In this document: piece after piece, positions 38,201 to 48,744 of the stretch
Numbering within the stretch: position 1 is the first letter of the stretch
Layout of the letters: each line of letters opens with the position of its first letter
Assembly: GCA_019022495.1 (NCBI GenBank)
Contig: JAFEKR010000012.1
Span: 744,001-808,000 of the forward strand
Origin: Epichloe hybrida
Taxonomy: Eukaryota > Ascomycota > Sordariomycetes > Hypocreales > Clavicipitaceae
Direction: 5' to 3'
DNA: 64,000 bases
The notes under the pieces: generated by a model
Databases searched by the model: none
What the model was told of the DNA's origin: nothing
The model's input: only the letters and a program-made list of their open reading frames with translations
Made by a program: the position numbers and the translations under genes

Positions 38201-39986
38201 GCCTCACGTGTCTGTACACATTCTTGAGTTTCTGGCGTGCTTGAGTCGCCTGCACAACGTCTACGTCAATTTTAGAGAGGATGAGTATAGGATTGTGTTC
38301 GCAATTTGCTTCCGATATCTGGAATATGCCAGAGACAAAAGACAGTCCAATCGCAACAGCCATACTAGTGAGCCAGCGACTCCAGGAACACCGAACATAG
38401 GCGGGGCAGATGCTTCGCAGATGGCTGCGCCATCTGAGGAACTCCCACAGTATGTCCACGCTTTGGCATATCATGTAATTTTATTCTGGTTTCTCGCTCT
38501 CAAGCTCCCGGATAGAGCTACACACGTTGGATGGATCGCAAGGAAACTCTTTGCAGATTCCGACAATGTCGGACAGACTGCTGATGAACAAGCATTGACA
38601 TCGATTGACTTCATGCAGAGGGTCACCTATGCAGACGTCGATGAATCCAGCGAGGATCCCTTCTTCACCGAAAAGCGGTTTGGAGAAATTGTCAGCAAGC
38701 GGTGGTTGATTGGGAACAGCATTGTGACAGTGAAGCAAGCCACAACTTCTGGATGGGCACAGATTATCAAAAGACAACCGTCGGGAACATCAGCATACAC
38801 AATTCGCGAGACGTTCACTCCGCCCCCACCTCACCAGATCGAAAACCATGTTGACGTGAGTAGAGAAGGTCAGGCGAGCACCAATGCCGTCCTTCCGAGC
38901 CATGTACTTCTCCAACTCATGTCACCAGTACCACAAAGCTTCGAGTCGGCACGCCCGATCCCGCTCCCCGATGATGAGGCCATTGATCGCGCCATCAGGG
39001 TGTTCGATAGGAACTCGAGCGTAGATAGCCACAAGGTTGGCGTTGTCTACATCGGCGAAGAGCAAAGTGGCGAAGCTGAAATTCTTGCCAACGTTTGTGG
39101 CAGCAGTGACTACACTGAATTTCTGAACAACCTAGGCACTCTGACGAAGTTAAAGGGCGCAAGCTTCAACACCCAAGGCTTGGACAGGGAGTATGATACG
39201 GATGGGCAATATACCTTTTGCTGGCGAGACAGGGTGACGGAAATTGTCTTCCATGTTGTTACTCAAATGCCGACGAATTTGGAACGCGACCCACAGTGTA
39301 CTTTAAAGAAACGACACATCGGCAACGACTTCGTTAACATCATATTCAACGACTCTGGCAAACCGTTTAGATTTGACACATTCCCAAGCCAGTTCAACTA
39401 TGTCAATATCGTTATAACGCCGGCTTCCCGCGCATCATTTATTGCAACTCGTACGACCACTAACTTTAGTGGCCTACGTGGCCAACCGTTCTATCGAGTC
39501 CAGGTTTTGAGCAAGCCTGGGTTCCCAGAAATATCACCCGCGTCGGAAACAAAGATGATTTCCTTGAACGCCTTGCCAGGCTTTACTCGTCTTGTTGCAC
39601 TGAACGCCTCTGTCTTCTGTCATGTCTGGAATGCCCGAGAAGGTGGTGAGCATATCAGTTCATGGAGTGGCCGATTGCGAGAGATTAAGCGTCTCCGGGA
39701 GAGATATGGACCCAAGGCAGTGACGAACGCGGTGCCGTCGCCGCCACCCACGTCGTCATCACAAGCCCAGCCGTCCGAGTCCTCGCGCCCTAGCAGCAGT
39801 GTGAGGGACAGTTTCAGCAGTCTACGACGTACGAGCGTCGCAACCTTTTTCACTAGCACGAGCGAACAGACTTCGCATCGATCCTCTATGCTATCCACGT
39901 CAACATCGACGAATGACACCGAAACCGGGCACGCGAATGGAGTTAATCCGCTGGTCGAGTCCGTAGACTTCTCCAAATGGGCATAG
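35229..39986 (+). CDS. tsc2: Tuberin (Tsc2), Rheb GTPase-activating protein
   Basis: Tuberin with hamartin inactivates Rheb and so restrains TORC1. A single intronless frame of 1585 residues. The N-terminal half is helical, consistent with the tuberin DUF3384 region (for example LLKHGSPSERISAANTLKYA) and the central tuberin domain. The C-terminal Rap/RhebGAP domain (about 1230-1440) contains VGVVYIGEEQSGEAEILANV. It also carries the catalytic asparagine-thumb motif KKRHIGNDFVNIIF (Asn near 1364), then the FPSQFNYVNIVITP strand. The tail is Ser/Thr-rich and low in complexity, a likely kinase target in this family. Length fits fungal Tsc2. Start is the first ATG after a pyrimidine-rich leader. 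An intronless 4.8-kb gene is unusual for this intron-rich window but plausible. Confidence 0.94.
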   Translation: MSQRPEDDPSVPDSSRPSGLATVFRSLTNSKGTKAPPPLSASSAALPRAELTNAIPTKFRELSTNHMDAFELLKHGSPSERISAANTLKYAITEYPLNPILDIWYAAKDLIDPSNPSSTRAAGWELLTECAKHPSSTDLERKEYFQTLSAAANPEDFHLQLAALVDLTNHGRVLAGFDYDLLPLLTTWLQDAYNAARTARKNSHPGRNAGSLTRGKTAASGEDKNFAQLFLFLLDVIKFSFNTADEPAVIDLIDTVLTICMNTSQEDDLRSCINVMDAIVTFGFIPQSKLKDCVQVLSSIYCMVQGLQKNSWHTIANLCKSHNGQGTVRIMLDILRNLQPGVKDKDSSRETRGSLAVLQKLLSKTAEKGYPAVPYALLVDGLSNTLKATKSLRVYVSILQLINSLFDDGEGHIHRLIVDEDWSKSLDVAADCYRRINDIYDRQQTSHEESQAANVDRELSTLIRRLDAVIKEKSGDFIPRQTIIKFFTDVHTLLPDETARTVLDYFQEFRCCSPSDLRWEENLNLVLEAFFSNRSRSSDTRLRALQATMDAYEIVDLVGDGAEQNFIPRLAKSILQNVAEEGDVLVLDAVMSLMVSVVVSCDLELFDFVVEALRTLVVSDRFRSSMSSAMSVSISPDAPPPRLAQPQSPANVVTTGYVKMFLRTMNSHNEKSVRLYNVLVGIAKPSHCEIDARLTAMKLLFRLRADWAHRVFVTDDLDNTSLATAMCRTDASHAKKQAEEAAQYLRTSRADHGTQSRPSRGVSLGQTQVQERATPVRTPSGGKGLLGRQHQLWKCPDRNALPESIPSLISPVLVSHSWTSESSDDDEIHPSDRLHKSSVLNMGIWLDAVLELLQGSEWEVYSFVLVHLPSQLSNHGIFSAAIPQIQELRRIICDQIRTNGFQEPPFISGLRRADVAICLFHSLTMILSYHEHFGKGDEDEIVKTFILGIGTWERTAKYCIHALSICCHELPLSTSKSLVQMLNQMAASITQPHVSVHILEFLACLSRLHNVYVNFREDEYRIVFAICFRYLEYARDKRQSNRNSHTSEPATPGTPNIGGADASQMAAPSEELPQYVHALAYHVILFWFLALKLPDRATHVGWIARKLFADSDNVGQTADEQALTSIDFMQRVTYADVDESSEDPFFTEKRFGEIVSKRWLIGNSIVTVKQATTSGWAQIIKRQPSGTSAYTIRETFTPPPPHQIENHVDVSREGQASTNAVLPSHVLLQLMSPVPQSFESARPIPLPDDEAIDRAIRVFDRNSSVDSHKVGVVYIGEEQSGEAEILANVCGSSDYTEFLNNLGTLTKLKGASFNTQGLDREYDTDGQYTFCWRDRVTEIVFHVVTQMPTNLERDPQCTLKKRHIGNDFVNIIFNDSGKPFRFDTFPSQFNYVNIVITPASRASFIATRTTTNFSGLRGQPFYRVQVLSKPGFPEISPASETKMISLNALPGFTRLVALNASVFCHVWNAREGGEHISSWSGRLREIKRLRERYGPKAVTNAVPSPPPTSSSQAQPSESSRPSSSVRDSFSSLRRTSVATFFTSTSEQTSHRSSMLSTSTSTNDTETGHANGVNPLVESVDFSKWA

Positions 39987-40739
39987 TGCCAGGTTGTCTC
40001 CTGCGAACAGACTTGTATTTCAGCTCAATTTTTTTTTGGGAGGGGGGGAGGAATGAACATGTATGATGATGTAATCTCCATTTTCTTCTTCTTTTTTTTT
40101 TGTCTTTCTTTCTTTTGGCATATCATTATCTTCCCCTTCAAGGCGTCGAATTATGGATGGCAGGTTCTTTCGGATCAAAAAGTTTTTAGTCTATTTCCCG
40201 CTATCTGCCTTTGGTTTGTCATTCCGACAATGCCCATTTGTATATTTTCGGCATAACTTGTTTGAGACATTATCTGGTCACAGCTTTACACGGATATCCA
40301 GCCGTCAGATCAGCGAGTGGAGAGGCGATAAAGGTCAAACAGAGACGAGGAAGAGAAAAGGCGGTGCATGGATTAGAGTTGAAAGAAACTCGCCGGAGAG
40401 GAATACCATGATATTCCTTACATGGCTCGCTTGAAGAATTCTGTGAATGTGTCGCCCCCTTCTCGATATGCCATGGCGCCCTTCTTTGGAAGATTGGTGT
40501 AAACTAAAACTGGCCGGCCCTGCCCCACAAATAGCCGCCTAGCAGCCACGAGTTCTACACGAGGAAGCAAAACGCGCGTCGAAAAACTTTCAAACCGTGT
40601 TTGTAGATTATGCAATGGCCGGTCGATGGACAAAGTCGGCGATTTTCACTGGAAAATTGCATCGTTCCTGTCAATGGTCTATCAGTGACCGACATGTCTC
40701 GTGTAGGCCGGTTTAAATGACTTCCCTGATGACGCGACG
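39987..40739. other. Intergenic region, tsc2 3' / mis6 promoter
   Basis: T-rich 3'-UTR-like segment to about 40,200, then the mis6 promoter. No supported gene. Confidence 0.6.
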
Positions 40740-43314
40740 ATGGCAGACGACAATATCAACAATCTCATTGAAGATGTCATTAATGGTACACTCAACCAAC
40801 CAACCAACCAACCAACCACTTTGGCCCTAGTTGTGATCAGGGATCTCCTTTGAAGAAGCAGTCGCTCACCATCATCACAGCATCCAAGCTTCCCGCCAAG
40901 GCTCGCGCAACCAATATTAAACCAACCGTCGCATCCCTCTCATCACTCGCTTACGAGAACGGCGTCTTGCCTTCCGCCCTCGACCAACTCGTTGATCTAG
41001 TCACCACGCCAAACTACCTCGATCAAGCGAGCTTGGCAGCCATTGTTCGGAATCTGTATCCCGCCGAGAGGGTCTCGCCAGATGTTGTGCTGCGTGTCGT
41101 GTCGGCCTTGGGGCATGGCACCCTGAAAGCATCCCTCAGTCTACAGGCTGCTCTGCTGAAATGGCTGGTCATGGTGTACCACGTGTTGAGCGAACCAGTG
41201 GTTCTGGCGCAGGTGTACTCCGTGTTGTTCAACTTGCTGGACACAGCGGCTATTCGGCCGCAGCTGGCGCATCTGCTGGCGTTGATTACGAGAAGGCGCC
41301 ACGTCCGGCCGTTCAGGATCCAAGCTTTGTGAGATTCACTGTCACCGCGCATTTGCCAGATGGAGCAACTAGAAAAAAATACTGATGAGTTAACAAGGTT
41401 GAACCTATCGAGACAAACGGGCAATGACCCTCCGCTGGTGGGACTGTTGCGCGTGTTCAAGGATTACTATCCTGAAATTATTGTTGGAGAGGCTGTTCGC
41501 GGAAAAGCGTCTGCATTCAAGGTAGATACGGCAGAAGACGCCGACGCATGAACTAACATTAATAATCATGGGCAAACCCCCCAGACTGACACAATGCTGC
41601 GATAGCACCCGGATTTGTTATGGCGATCGAGACTTGACGAGATCAAAGATGCTCATCGTCAACGAGCTGCTGAACAGAGAGCGTCCGGACCCCAGAGCGG
41701 GTTCAGGGTGAATCGACCTGTGAATCGGGCTCAGAGAAACAAGGCTGTTCCTCCTGTTTTGACATCTCATGCTACAGAGGTAAAGCACGCTCGATGGAAT
41801 AACACCACTGCCAACTCGGGTCAAAGGTTTGATCTGACACACTATAGGACTCGGTGACTCTGGAAGAAGTCGAAGATGTGTCGAGCTTTGTATCAAAAAT
41901 GGACAGACTGGAATTGCCGAATCAGCTCGTCGCGGTTCTCGCAGACCCTCTTCTACAGAAGCTGCTGATTTTGAGACCCAATCCTGAGTCGTACCAGCGG
42001 ATATCGAACTGGCTGAGTGCGGTGTTTCAGGAGGTCATGTCAGGGGATGCGGATGAGGCTACATTGTGGGAAGTTCTCGAGGTGGCAAAGGAATTCGTCG
42101 CGCGCACGAGGACGATTCCACCTCTGCTGCTCGGCTTCTTCAGCCGCTTCTTCGAGATCTGGGGAGGGGAGGGAAAGAGAGAGACTGTGTTTGACATTCT
42201 CGGATTTGTGCCGTTTCATAACTTTGAAGGTATTCATTTCAGCAGGCATCCTTTTTTTTTTTTGCTATGGCACCCACCACCTGGGGGATCTAGTTGTGCT
42301 GACGAGATATTTGCAGAACTACATCAGCATATTTTCAAGCCTCTTGAGGCGGCGGTGCAAGGTTTCGCCCCAACCTCACAGCTCGGCTTGTTGAAAATGT
42401 ACACGCACCTTCTCCGACATTGGACGGCGATCCTGCAATCCGACGACGGGGTACCGGAGATGGCAAGCTCGACGGTCTCGGAACTCGTTGAGCACGTCAA
42501 CACGCTTGCGTTGACTGTACTGCAGACCACACCGTCAGTTACCACAGACTCACTCATCCTCGACTTTTACGAACAAGCAGCGCGTCTCGTGACCGATGGC
42601 AGGCTGAAAAGATACATACGCATCGAGTTGCCCCCATCCCCTCTCATATACACGTTTCTCTTCAACAACTGCCTCGCCACCGTCTCACGCATGTGCTACA
42701 TCCTAGCAGTCTACAAGAAGGGCATCGAGACGGCGGTAGCAACTCGGCCACGCGCGCCAAATAGCGACGGCGGCGCGCACAGAATCGACTCCCACACGTA
42801 TGACCGATCCTTTGTAGATCTCTTCAACGGGTACATCATGGACATGTGCAATTGTTTCTGGAGAAGCCGCGCGTTCAACGACACGGATACCAACGCCAGA
42901 GCATGTACCATCTCGGCTGCGACCATCAACGCCCTCGCCACATACGCCCTATCAGTCGATCGAGCACTGCCGCTCAACTCGTACTTTTCCCTTTCCCACT
43001 CCCCTGTTCTTTGCTACCAGAGCATAGAACGCGTCCGGGACCTGGAGGATGATGCCATGGAGCACGATGAGCCCATCCGTGTGAGACACGGTGGTCCCGT
43101 CACGCAGAGTAGCCTGACGAGATTGGCTAACGCGGGGGGCATGAGGCTGAGCTGGCAGGATTACAGGATAGAAGTGCTCAAGAATTTGGCGGATAGTGGA
43201 TTCCCTGGGGTGGCGGAGCTGTTGAAGAATGCCATGACGGTGCTTAAGAAGTCCATTGATGGCAGGTTGAGTATCCAGGGGACGCCAATTCAGATGCAAC
43301 ATTATGACATGTGA
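40740..43314 (+). CDS. mis6: Inner-kinetochore protein Mis6 / CENP-I
   Basis: CENP-I/Mis6/Ctf3 is a constitutive centromere-associated network subunit required for kinetochore assembly. Six exons: 40740-40785, 40842-41328, 41398-41521, 41606-41779, 41848-42229 and 42317-43314, totalling 737 codons (736 residues). Family landmarks are LVTTPNYLDQASLAAIVRNL, YPAERVSPDVVLRVV, LKWLVMVYHVL, RQTGNDPPLVGLLRVFKDYY and LPNQLVAVLADPLLQKLLIL. Intron 1 is tiny (56 nt) and made largely of CAAC repeats. Intron 5 is 87 nt, in frame and stop-free, so retention would add 29 codons. Exon 1 encodes only 15 residues before its split codon. The protein is predicted all-helical. Assignment rests on overall pattern and the conserved 'TTPNxLDQ' block. 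Confidence 0.93.
40791..40817. repeat. (CAAC)n repeat inside mis6 intron 1
   Basis: About six CAAC units make up half of the 56-nt intron. Confidence 0.85.
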
Positions 43315-44503
43315 TGGGTGATGGGTGATGGCGAGCATGTTGAGTAGAGTGAGTACCTGGCACCTACTATTTAATGCGCATTTCGATGAGATGGATGCAT
43401 GAAGAATGGATGAGACGAGGAAACTTGGCTTGTATACCACGACTTGAGGGCCAGTGTATGCCGTGGAAGATGGGTTACGGCAATCTTAATGATACGTTGA
43501 GTAGTTAGTCAAGATGAATAATAGGATAGTAATGCGATGCCTAATTGGTGAACTCCCGATACTCAACTCATTGCGAGCACACTCTTGAGTCTCGATCGAC
43601 CCTTGAACACGCGATAGTGTTTGTTCTCTGGTTTCAAAAAAATGTCCGGTTGCTCATAGACTGCACAGGTCTTTCCAGCGCCGGGGGTCGTCTTTCTCTG
43701 GATAATACTCCTCTTCGGCCCCGAGTCGAGGTCGGGAAATTGGGCGGCGAGAAGGGGCTCTCTTGGATTCTGTCTGGCGGACCTGGAAAATTATCCAGAT
43801 TTGCTTGGCGGTTCGGTTCATCTGGGTTCACCAGCCGAAACGATATTTGCGGCCCTTGTTCCCAGCGGCGCCCAATGCTCACACGTATAACTGGCCACGC
43901 CCCGGCTCAGCATTTATCGGAGACGCCGAGAGAAAAGCCTTTGCTAGCTGGGCATCTTACAGACCTGGAGAAGTGAAGTCCTATTCGGTCGACATCACGA
44001 GAAAACATGGCAATGAGTGAGTTTCCAATTGTCATAAAAGTCTGCACATCGATGAACATGTTCGAGTTCATTCTGTCGTGCGAAACGCGTTAAAAAAAAG
44101 CACCTTGTCTATCTGAACGACGTGTGCACTGCCCGCCGTTAATATGTGAGATAGTGTTCAAAGAAGGGAAGCAAAAGAAAAACCTCCTGCCTTGCGCGCC
44201 GAAAAAATGATGCAGCTGAGTGGCCCAAACCATGACTGATGTTGAAAAAAGTCTTGTTGGTCCGTAACGCCGTGTGGTTAACTCCTTTCCCTTCTTCTCC
44301 AAACCGTCTAAGAACAGCGCCGAGATGATGCAGTTGATGCGGTGTGCCCTGGCACCTGCGTGGTTCTTCCTCTAGAAGAGAACGCTGCAATGCTGAAGAT
44401 GGGGATAGAACAAATAAACGGGCCGAGATGAAAGAAACCAGAGAAGAAGGAGAGAGGAAAAAAAAATAAAAAAAAAATCAAAGGATTGCCAATGCAAGGA
44501 AGG
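43315..44503. other. Convergent intergenic region, mis6 / CAF16
   Basis: About 1.2 kb. Overlapping open frames occur at 43545-44020 on both strands, but none has a recognisable domain. A/T homopolymers lie at 44460-44480. Confidence 0.5.
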
Positions 44504-45370
44504 TCATGTTTCTTTCTGCCTTGACTCGTCCCCGTACCCGCCGACCTTGATGTTCCCAAAACCGTACGTCTTTCCCTCCGACCCGAGCTTGAGCTGACTT
44601 CGTGGTCCTCTGGCCTTCAGGTCATCCTTCAGCCAGCCTAGCACTAGCTCGCCCAGGCGACTATTGCCGGAGCGTCCCGCGGAGCCATCGATGCTCTCGA
44701 GCATCCTGTCTGCTTCGTCACATTCCTTGATTGAGCCGAGATGCATATGTACGAGGTGAGTCGGCCATCCCGCCAAGTTGTCGAGAATGTGCGTGGCGTA
44801 GACAATGGTACACTCTCGCTGTTCAGTCTCGCGTTTCAGCCAGCCGAGAAACTCGGCGCGACTGAGCACGTCCAGGTCGACGGTGATTTCGTCCAAGAAC
44901 AAGACGATCCATGGTCGCAGAAGGCCCATGGCGAGCTGTACGCGGCGGCGTTCACCGTCCGACACGGCGTGCATACGCCAATTGGTGTCGATGTCGAGCA
45001 TGGAAACCAGTTCGTCTCGTCGATCGGGGAAGGCGTCGCCGCCGACGGAACGGAGGAGTTCCACCACGCCAATGTCGTTGCGCACGATGGGATTCAGGAC
45101 CCATTCCAGACCCAGGTATGTGGCTCCCTCGAGGGACTCTTTGAAGGGATCGACGCCGCAAATGTTGATGGTGCCGCTGGGGGCGAGGCGCTTGCCGGCG
45201 AGTAAACGCAGGAGCGTGGTTTTCCCCGCGCCATTCGCACCGATTAGGAGAGTCCGCGATCGAGGGGGCAGGTCGAGGGTGACGTTGCGAACGCCGGTTG
45301 AATAATCGGGGAATTTGTACGAAAGATGGTTCACCAGGATGCGGGGAGGTTTGGGTGGAGGAGTCGACAT
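44504..45370 (-). CDS. CAF16: ABC-type ATPase Caf16 (CCR4-NOT associated)
   Basis: Soluble single-domain ABC ATPase of the Caf16 family, linked in yeast to the CCR4-NOT complex and the Srb10 mediator module. Single exon, 288 residues (yeast 289). Walker A is GANGAGKTT (residues 44-52). The signature is VSDGERRRVQ (136-145; SDGE replaces the usual SGGQ, as in Caf16). Walker B is VLFLDEITVDLD with catalytic Glu161, and the switch His is in TIVYATHILDNL. There are no membrane segments, so it is not a transporter. The ATG at 45370 is chosen; upstream frame extends only to non-ATG codons. C-terminus is poorly conserved. Confidence 0.93.
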   Translation of the reverse strand: MSTPPPKPPRILVNHLSYKFPDYSTGVRNVTLDLPPRSRTLLIGANGAGKTTLLRLLAGKRLAPSGTINICGVDPFKESLEGATYLGLEWVLNPIVRNDIGVVELLRSVGGDAFPDRRDELVSMLDIDTNWRMHAVSDGERRRVQLAMGLLRPWIVLFLDEITVDLDVLSRAEFLGWLKRETEQRECTIVYATHILDNLAGWPTHLVHMHLGSIKECDEADRMLESIDGSAGRSGNSRLGELVLGWLKDDLKARGPRSQLKLGSEGKTYGFGNIKVGGYGDESRQKET

Positions 45371-46388
45371 TGTGGATGGGCTGGAGCGTCGAGCGTCGAC
45401 AAGGTATCGTGGAGGGGACTGTGAATGGGAGACGAAGGAGGTGGTTTCCAAAGGAAATCACACCGCTCGGTCAAGATTCGCAATGAGAGGAAGTTTGCAG
45501 GAATTTTTGTCGTGTCATGACGTCGACCCCAACTCACAAAAAAACCCGGATATGGCGGGGGCGGGGCATGCATCGTATGAACCGTATGCATCACCAACAA
45601 TTGAGCCTCCCTCATAATGATACAATGACAAATACAACAAGCGACTGTCTCGTCACCGCCGTGGCCTACGTCATGGATTGCTATCACAATGTGCGTGAAG
45701 AAGATTTTATTTCACCCGCTCTCAGCAGTTCATTGATCACCAAATCATTGACGCTAATTGCCCACATTCCTACCAGCAGGGACAAACATGAAGTAAATCC
45801 CCCGTGGGCCAGGACTGACCAGGGACTCAGTAGTAGGGCAGAATAAGAAGCACTCACTAGCCCCCACCGAGGTGAATTCTCGCTCCTTGATCGAGGCAGT
45901 CCGAGGCAATGTATCGATGGGAGACGGTCAGCGCCTTCGGAAATGCTGTGTCTGGCATGCTCATGGCTGCGGATAGCCAGCCTCATGCGGAGCAACCCAA
46001 TGGGCCTTGTGCGACAACCTGGGCATAGATGACGGCCGGGCATGCAGCTTACATGAAGGGCTTTCACATGATGAGAACGCCGTAGAATAGGGCGAATTGA
46101 GATTGATACACGGTCTTCCTACAGCTTGCGGGAGGGTCAGGTCAATTCGTCAAGTTTGATGCTCAGCTGAGTCGCAGGTTCATCACGTAAGATGTGATTC
46201 CCATGCGTCTCTTCAATTGGAGGAGCAGTCGCAGGCTTGTGACACGATTCAGTGCTCAGATTACAATTTTTTTTTTCCTCCTGCTGCTGACATGGCGTCG
46301 GGAATTCTGTCGTTTATTCTGACCAGGGTACCCTATTTCATTGCCAACACACTACTCTGACGACCTCCATGCGCGCGCGTCATGACTC
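45371..46388. other. Intergenic region, CAF16 promoter / P450 3' end
   Basis: About 1 kb without supported gene. It is also the left boundary between the housekeeping block and the metabolite cluster. Confidence 0.55.
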
Positions 46389-48124
46389 CTATCGTTGTTC
46401 AAACACCAAATGTAGGTTCCTTGGGCAGAGTGGCCCGGCCTTCACGGAGCCACAGTCAGTCATGGTACGGAAACCGGTTAAGACAGCCTGGCCGGCTGCC
46501 ATGACAGGCCATAAACTTACCGGAGTCATTCTATCCGGCCATGCGGGATCAAGCTTCCACCGCAAGCTCTTCACAAGAACATATAGCGTGACTTTCAATT
46601 GCAGCAGCGCGAATCGCTCTCCGAGACATGCTCGCTGTCCACCGTGGAAAGAAATGAACTCGGCGCGGGCCCTTCGTCGTCGATACTCTTTCTGAATGTC
46701 TTGGCACGAGAGCCCCCATCTGTGTGGCCGGAACTCGTTCGCGTCGACTCCCCATGCCTTTGGGTCGCGGTTGGTGGAATAGCAATTGTATCCAACATAG
46801 GTGCCTTCTGGAAGAAAGATGTCGCCCCCTAGCTGAGCTGGCTGTGAAACTTGTCGGTTGATCAACTGCCCTATGGGTGGGAACAGCCTGATGCTCTCAT
46901 ACACGACGGCGGATAGCAACGGCATGGACTGAAGGCCTTCCTGGCTGATCTGTCCATCTTTGTAGAGCAGAAACTCTTTGTAGAGGCCCTCTTGTATTTT
47001 CTGCATGGCACGATTGATGGTCAGGACTCGGAAAGAACTACAAGACTGCATTACATGTCCTGCCTGCTCTGCTCGGGTGACTTACAGGATGTTTGGCCAG
47101 CAGGTAAAGCGTCGAGATGATTGACAACTGTGGGTTCTCCTGGCCGGCCACGAACAGGACTGTGACATTGTCGCGGAACTGCTTTTCTGTAAATGTGCCG
47201 TCTCTTCTAGCATCTAGTAGTGCTCTTGGAAGGTTGCCCTTGGTATCGCGCGACTTGTCGTCGTTGCAACTTTGTTCCAGCCCCGACACTAGCTGGTCCG
47301 TGAAGTGAGACGCAAGTTCTCGCGCTCTCTGACGACTGGGGAATCCGAAGTTGTCCAAGAATGGAAAGTTCAAGAAAATGGGCTTAAATATGTCCTTTTT
47401 GATCTTGTATTGTATCTGGTGGAGGTATGCATTGCTGGATTTCATGGTCTGCACCAAAAGGGTTGAACTGTGTAGTTAGTTAGACATTCCTTTAGGGGTA
47501 TTTGGGGGAGGGGAGGGGGTTTCTACAAACACCAAAGTCTACTTTGAAGTTGGTCTGTGCAAAGTTGGCGATTGTGTATCTCTGTATGCTTGATTGAATG
47601 CCAATCCCACCGTTACGGCATTGTGCCTGCGACTCGATCAGGATGTTTCGCAAACTGTGCGCGTTGCCGAGTAGTATGTCGAGGTCAGGATTGGCTTGAA
47701 GACCAGGCTTGATGACTCGCCGATAGCGCCTCCAGGTTTCGCCATGGCTTGATATGATGTTGTCGCCCAGGAGAGCGGCCAGAACGCTGTGAGGAATCTT
47801 TTTCTGGTTCCCGCTCTTCTGGAACAAGTCTTCCTGCTTGAATATCTCGGCCACGTACGACGGACGATGGACGAGAACATTCCATCGGGCTGCGAAGAAG
47901 ATCTTGACAGCACCGTGTCTTATCAGCGGCTCTTTGATGTATCGATTGAAGATGTGTTGCTGGTCGACATCTTTGACGAGAGGAAGCAGAGCAACCCAGA
48001 ATGGGATGGTGGGAATCCCGCCAACATTTCTCAAGGGGAACAGGAGATTGCCTAAAACAAAACCGACCACGCCAACCAGGACAAGACATGAGGCTGCCAC
48101 GAGACACATGACTGCGGATTCCAT
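46389..48124 (-). CDS. Cytochrome P450, Dit2/CYP56-like
   Basis: Microsomal monooxygenase probably tailoring the product of the divergent isocyanide synthase. Three exons on the minus strand: 48124-47531, 47448-47086 and 47000-46389, totalling 523 codons (522 residues). An N-terminal membrane anchor (CLVAASCLVLVGVVGFVLG) is followed by a helix-C Trp (GETWRRYRRVIKP). Helix I is LFVAGQENPQLSIIS, in which Asn replaces the usual Thr, as in Dit2-type P450s. Helix K ExxR is YESIRLFPPI; the PERF-like motif is EFRPHRWG. The haem Cys lies in FHGGQRACLGERFAL. The first junction is ambiguous: donor GTTTGT (47530), or GTGTTT two bases upstream, which breaks frame. DIT2 in yeast is likewise divergent from DIT1. 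Confidence 0.88.
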
Positions 48125-48744
48125 AATCGCGGGAGAGACTCACACAACCAACCAACCCCCCCGCGTATCCCTGTAGAGCGAGCCCAAGTCAATTAAGGTT
48201 CCGGCCAAGGCAACGTCGCCCTTTTTTTTTTTGTTCGTTTTTCCTTCTTTTGTTCTCTGATCCTTTTGTCCTTGGAGACACGTCATCAAGGTTAGCACGA
48301 TTTGATAAGAGATACGAATATGTATCTGCTTGTGCACCCCGAAAGTTAAAGCACATCCCTAGCTCCCGGTCTGCGGGTCTGGTCCTGGTAAATCTCGAAA
48401 TCGACGACAATTGTGTCAGAAATACTTGCTCAAACACCGCGCGCGCCAAACCATTAATGAGCATTGCCAAGACGGGTTAATTTCGTGTGATGCCCGCATT
48501 GATTTGTCCGGGACCGCAGAGTGTCTTTTCTTCCACCTATCCTTTTGTTCTTTGGCCAGGGAAAAAAAAAAATTCCCGTACGACCTTGTCTGGTCAGCTG
48601 GTGAGCAAGGCGCGTGCAGGCTAGCCTTGTATTAATGCTGCTGACGTTGGATATGTCTTTTTCTTTGTCTTGGTTCATCTTCTTAATTTCGGCAAGTACC
48701 CGTTTTCACCAGGTTGCTCTTTCTTTTTATCCAATCTATTTAAT
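48125..48744. promoter_or_regulatory. Shared divergent promoter, P450 / isocyanide synthase
   Basis: About 620 bp between two divergent start codons. Contains three TTGCTC cores (48426-48431, 48603-48608 reverse, 48714-48719) resembling the core of copper-sensor Mac1 sites (TTTGCTC), each with mismatches outside the core. Poly-T and poly-A tracts lie at 48220 and 48560. Co-regulation of the pair is inferred from layout. Confidence 0.4.

Noticed and set aside
43545..44020. Overlapping open frames of 82-143 codons on both strands
   Set aside because: Some segments look protein-like (for example RPLFPAAPNAHTYNWPRPGS) but no family, no splice support and competing frames; not called.
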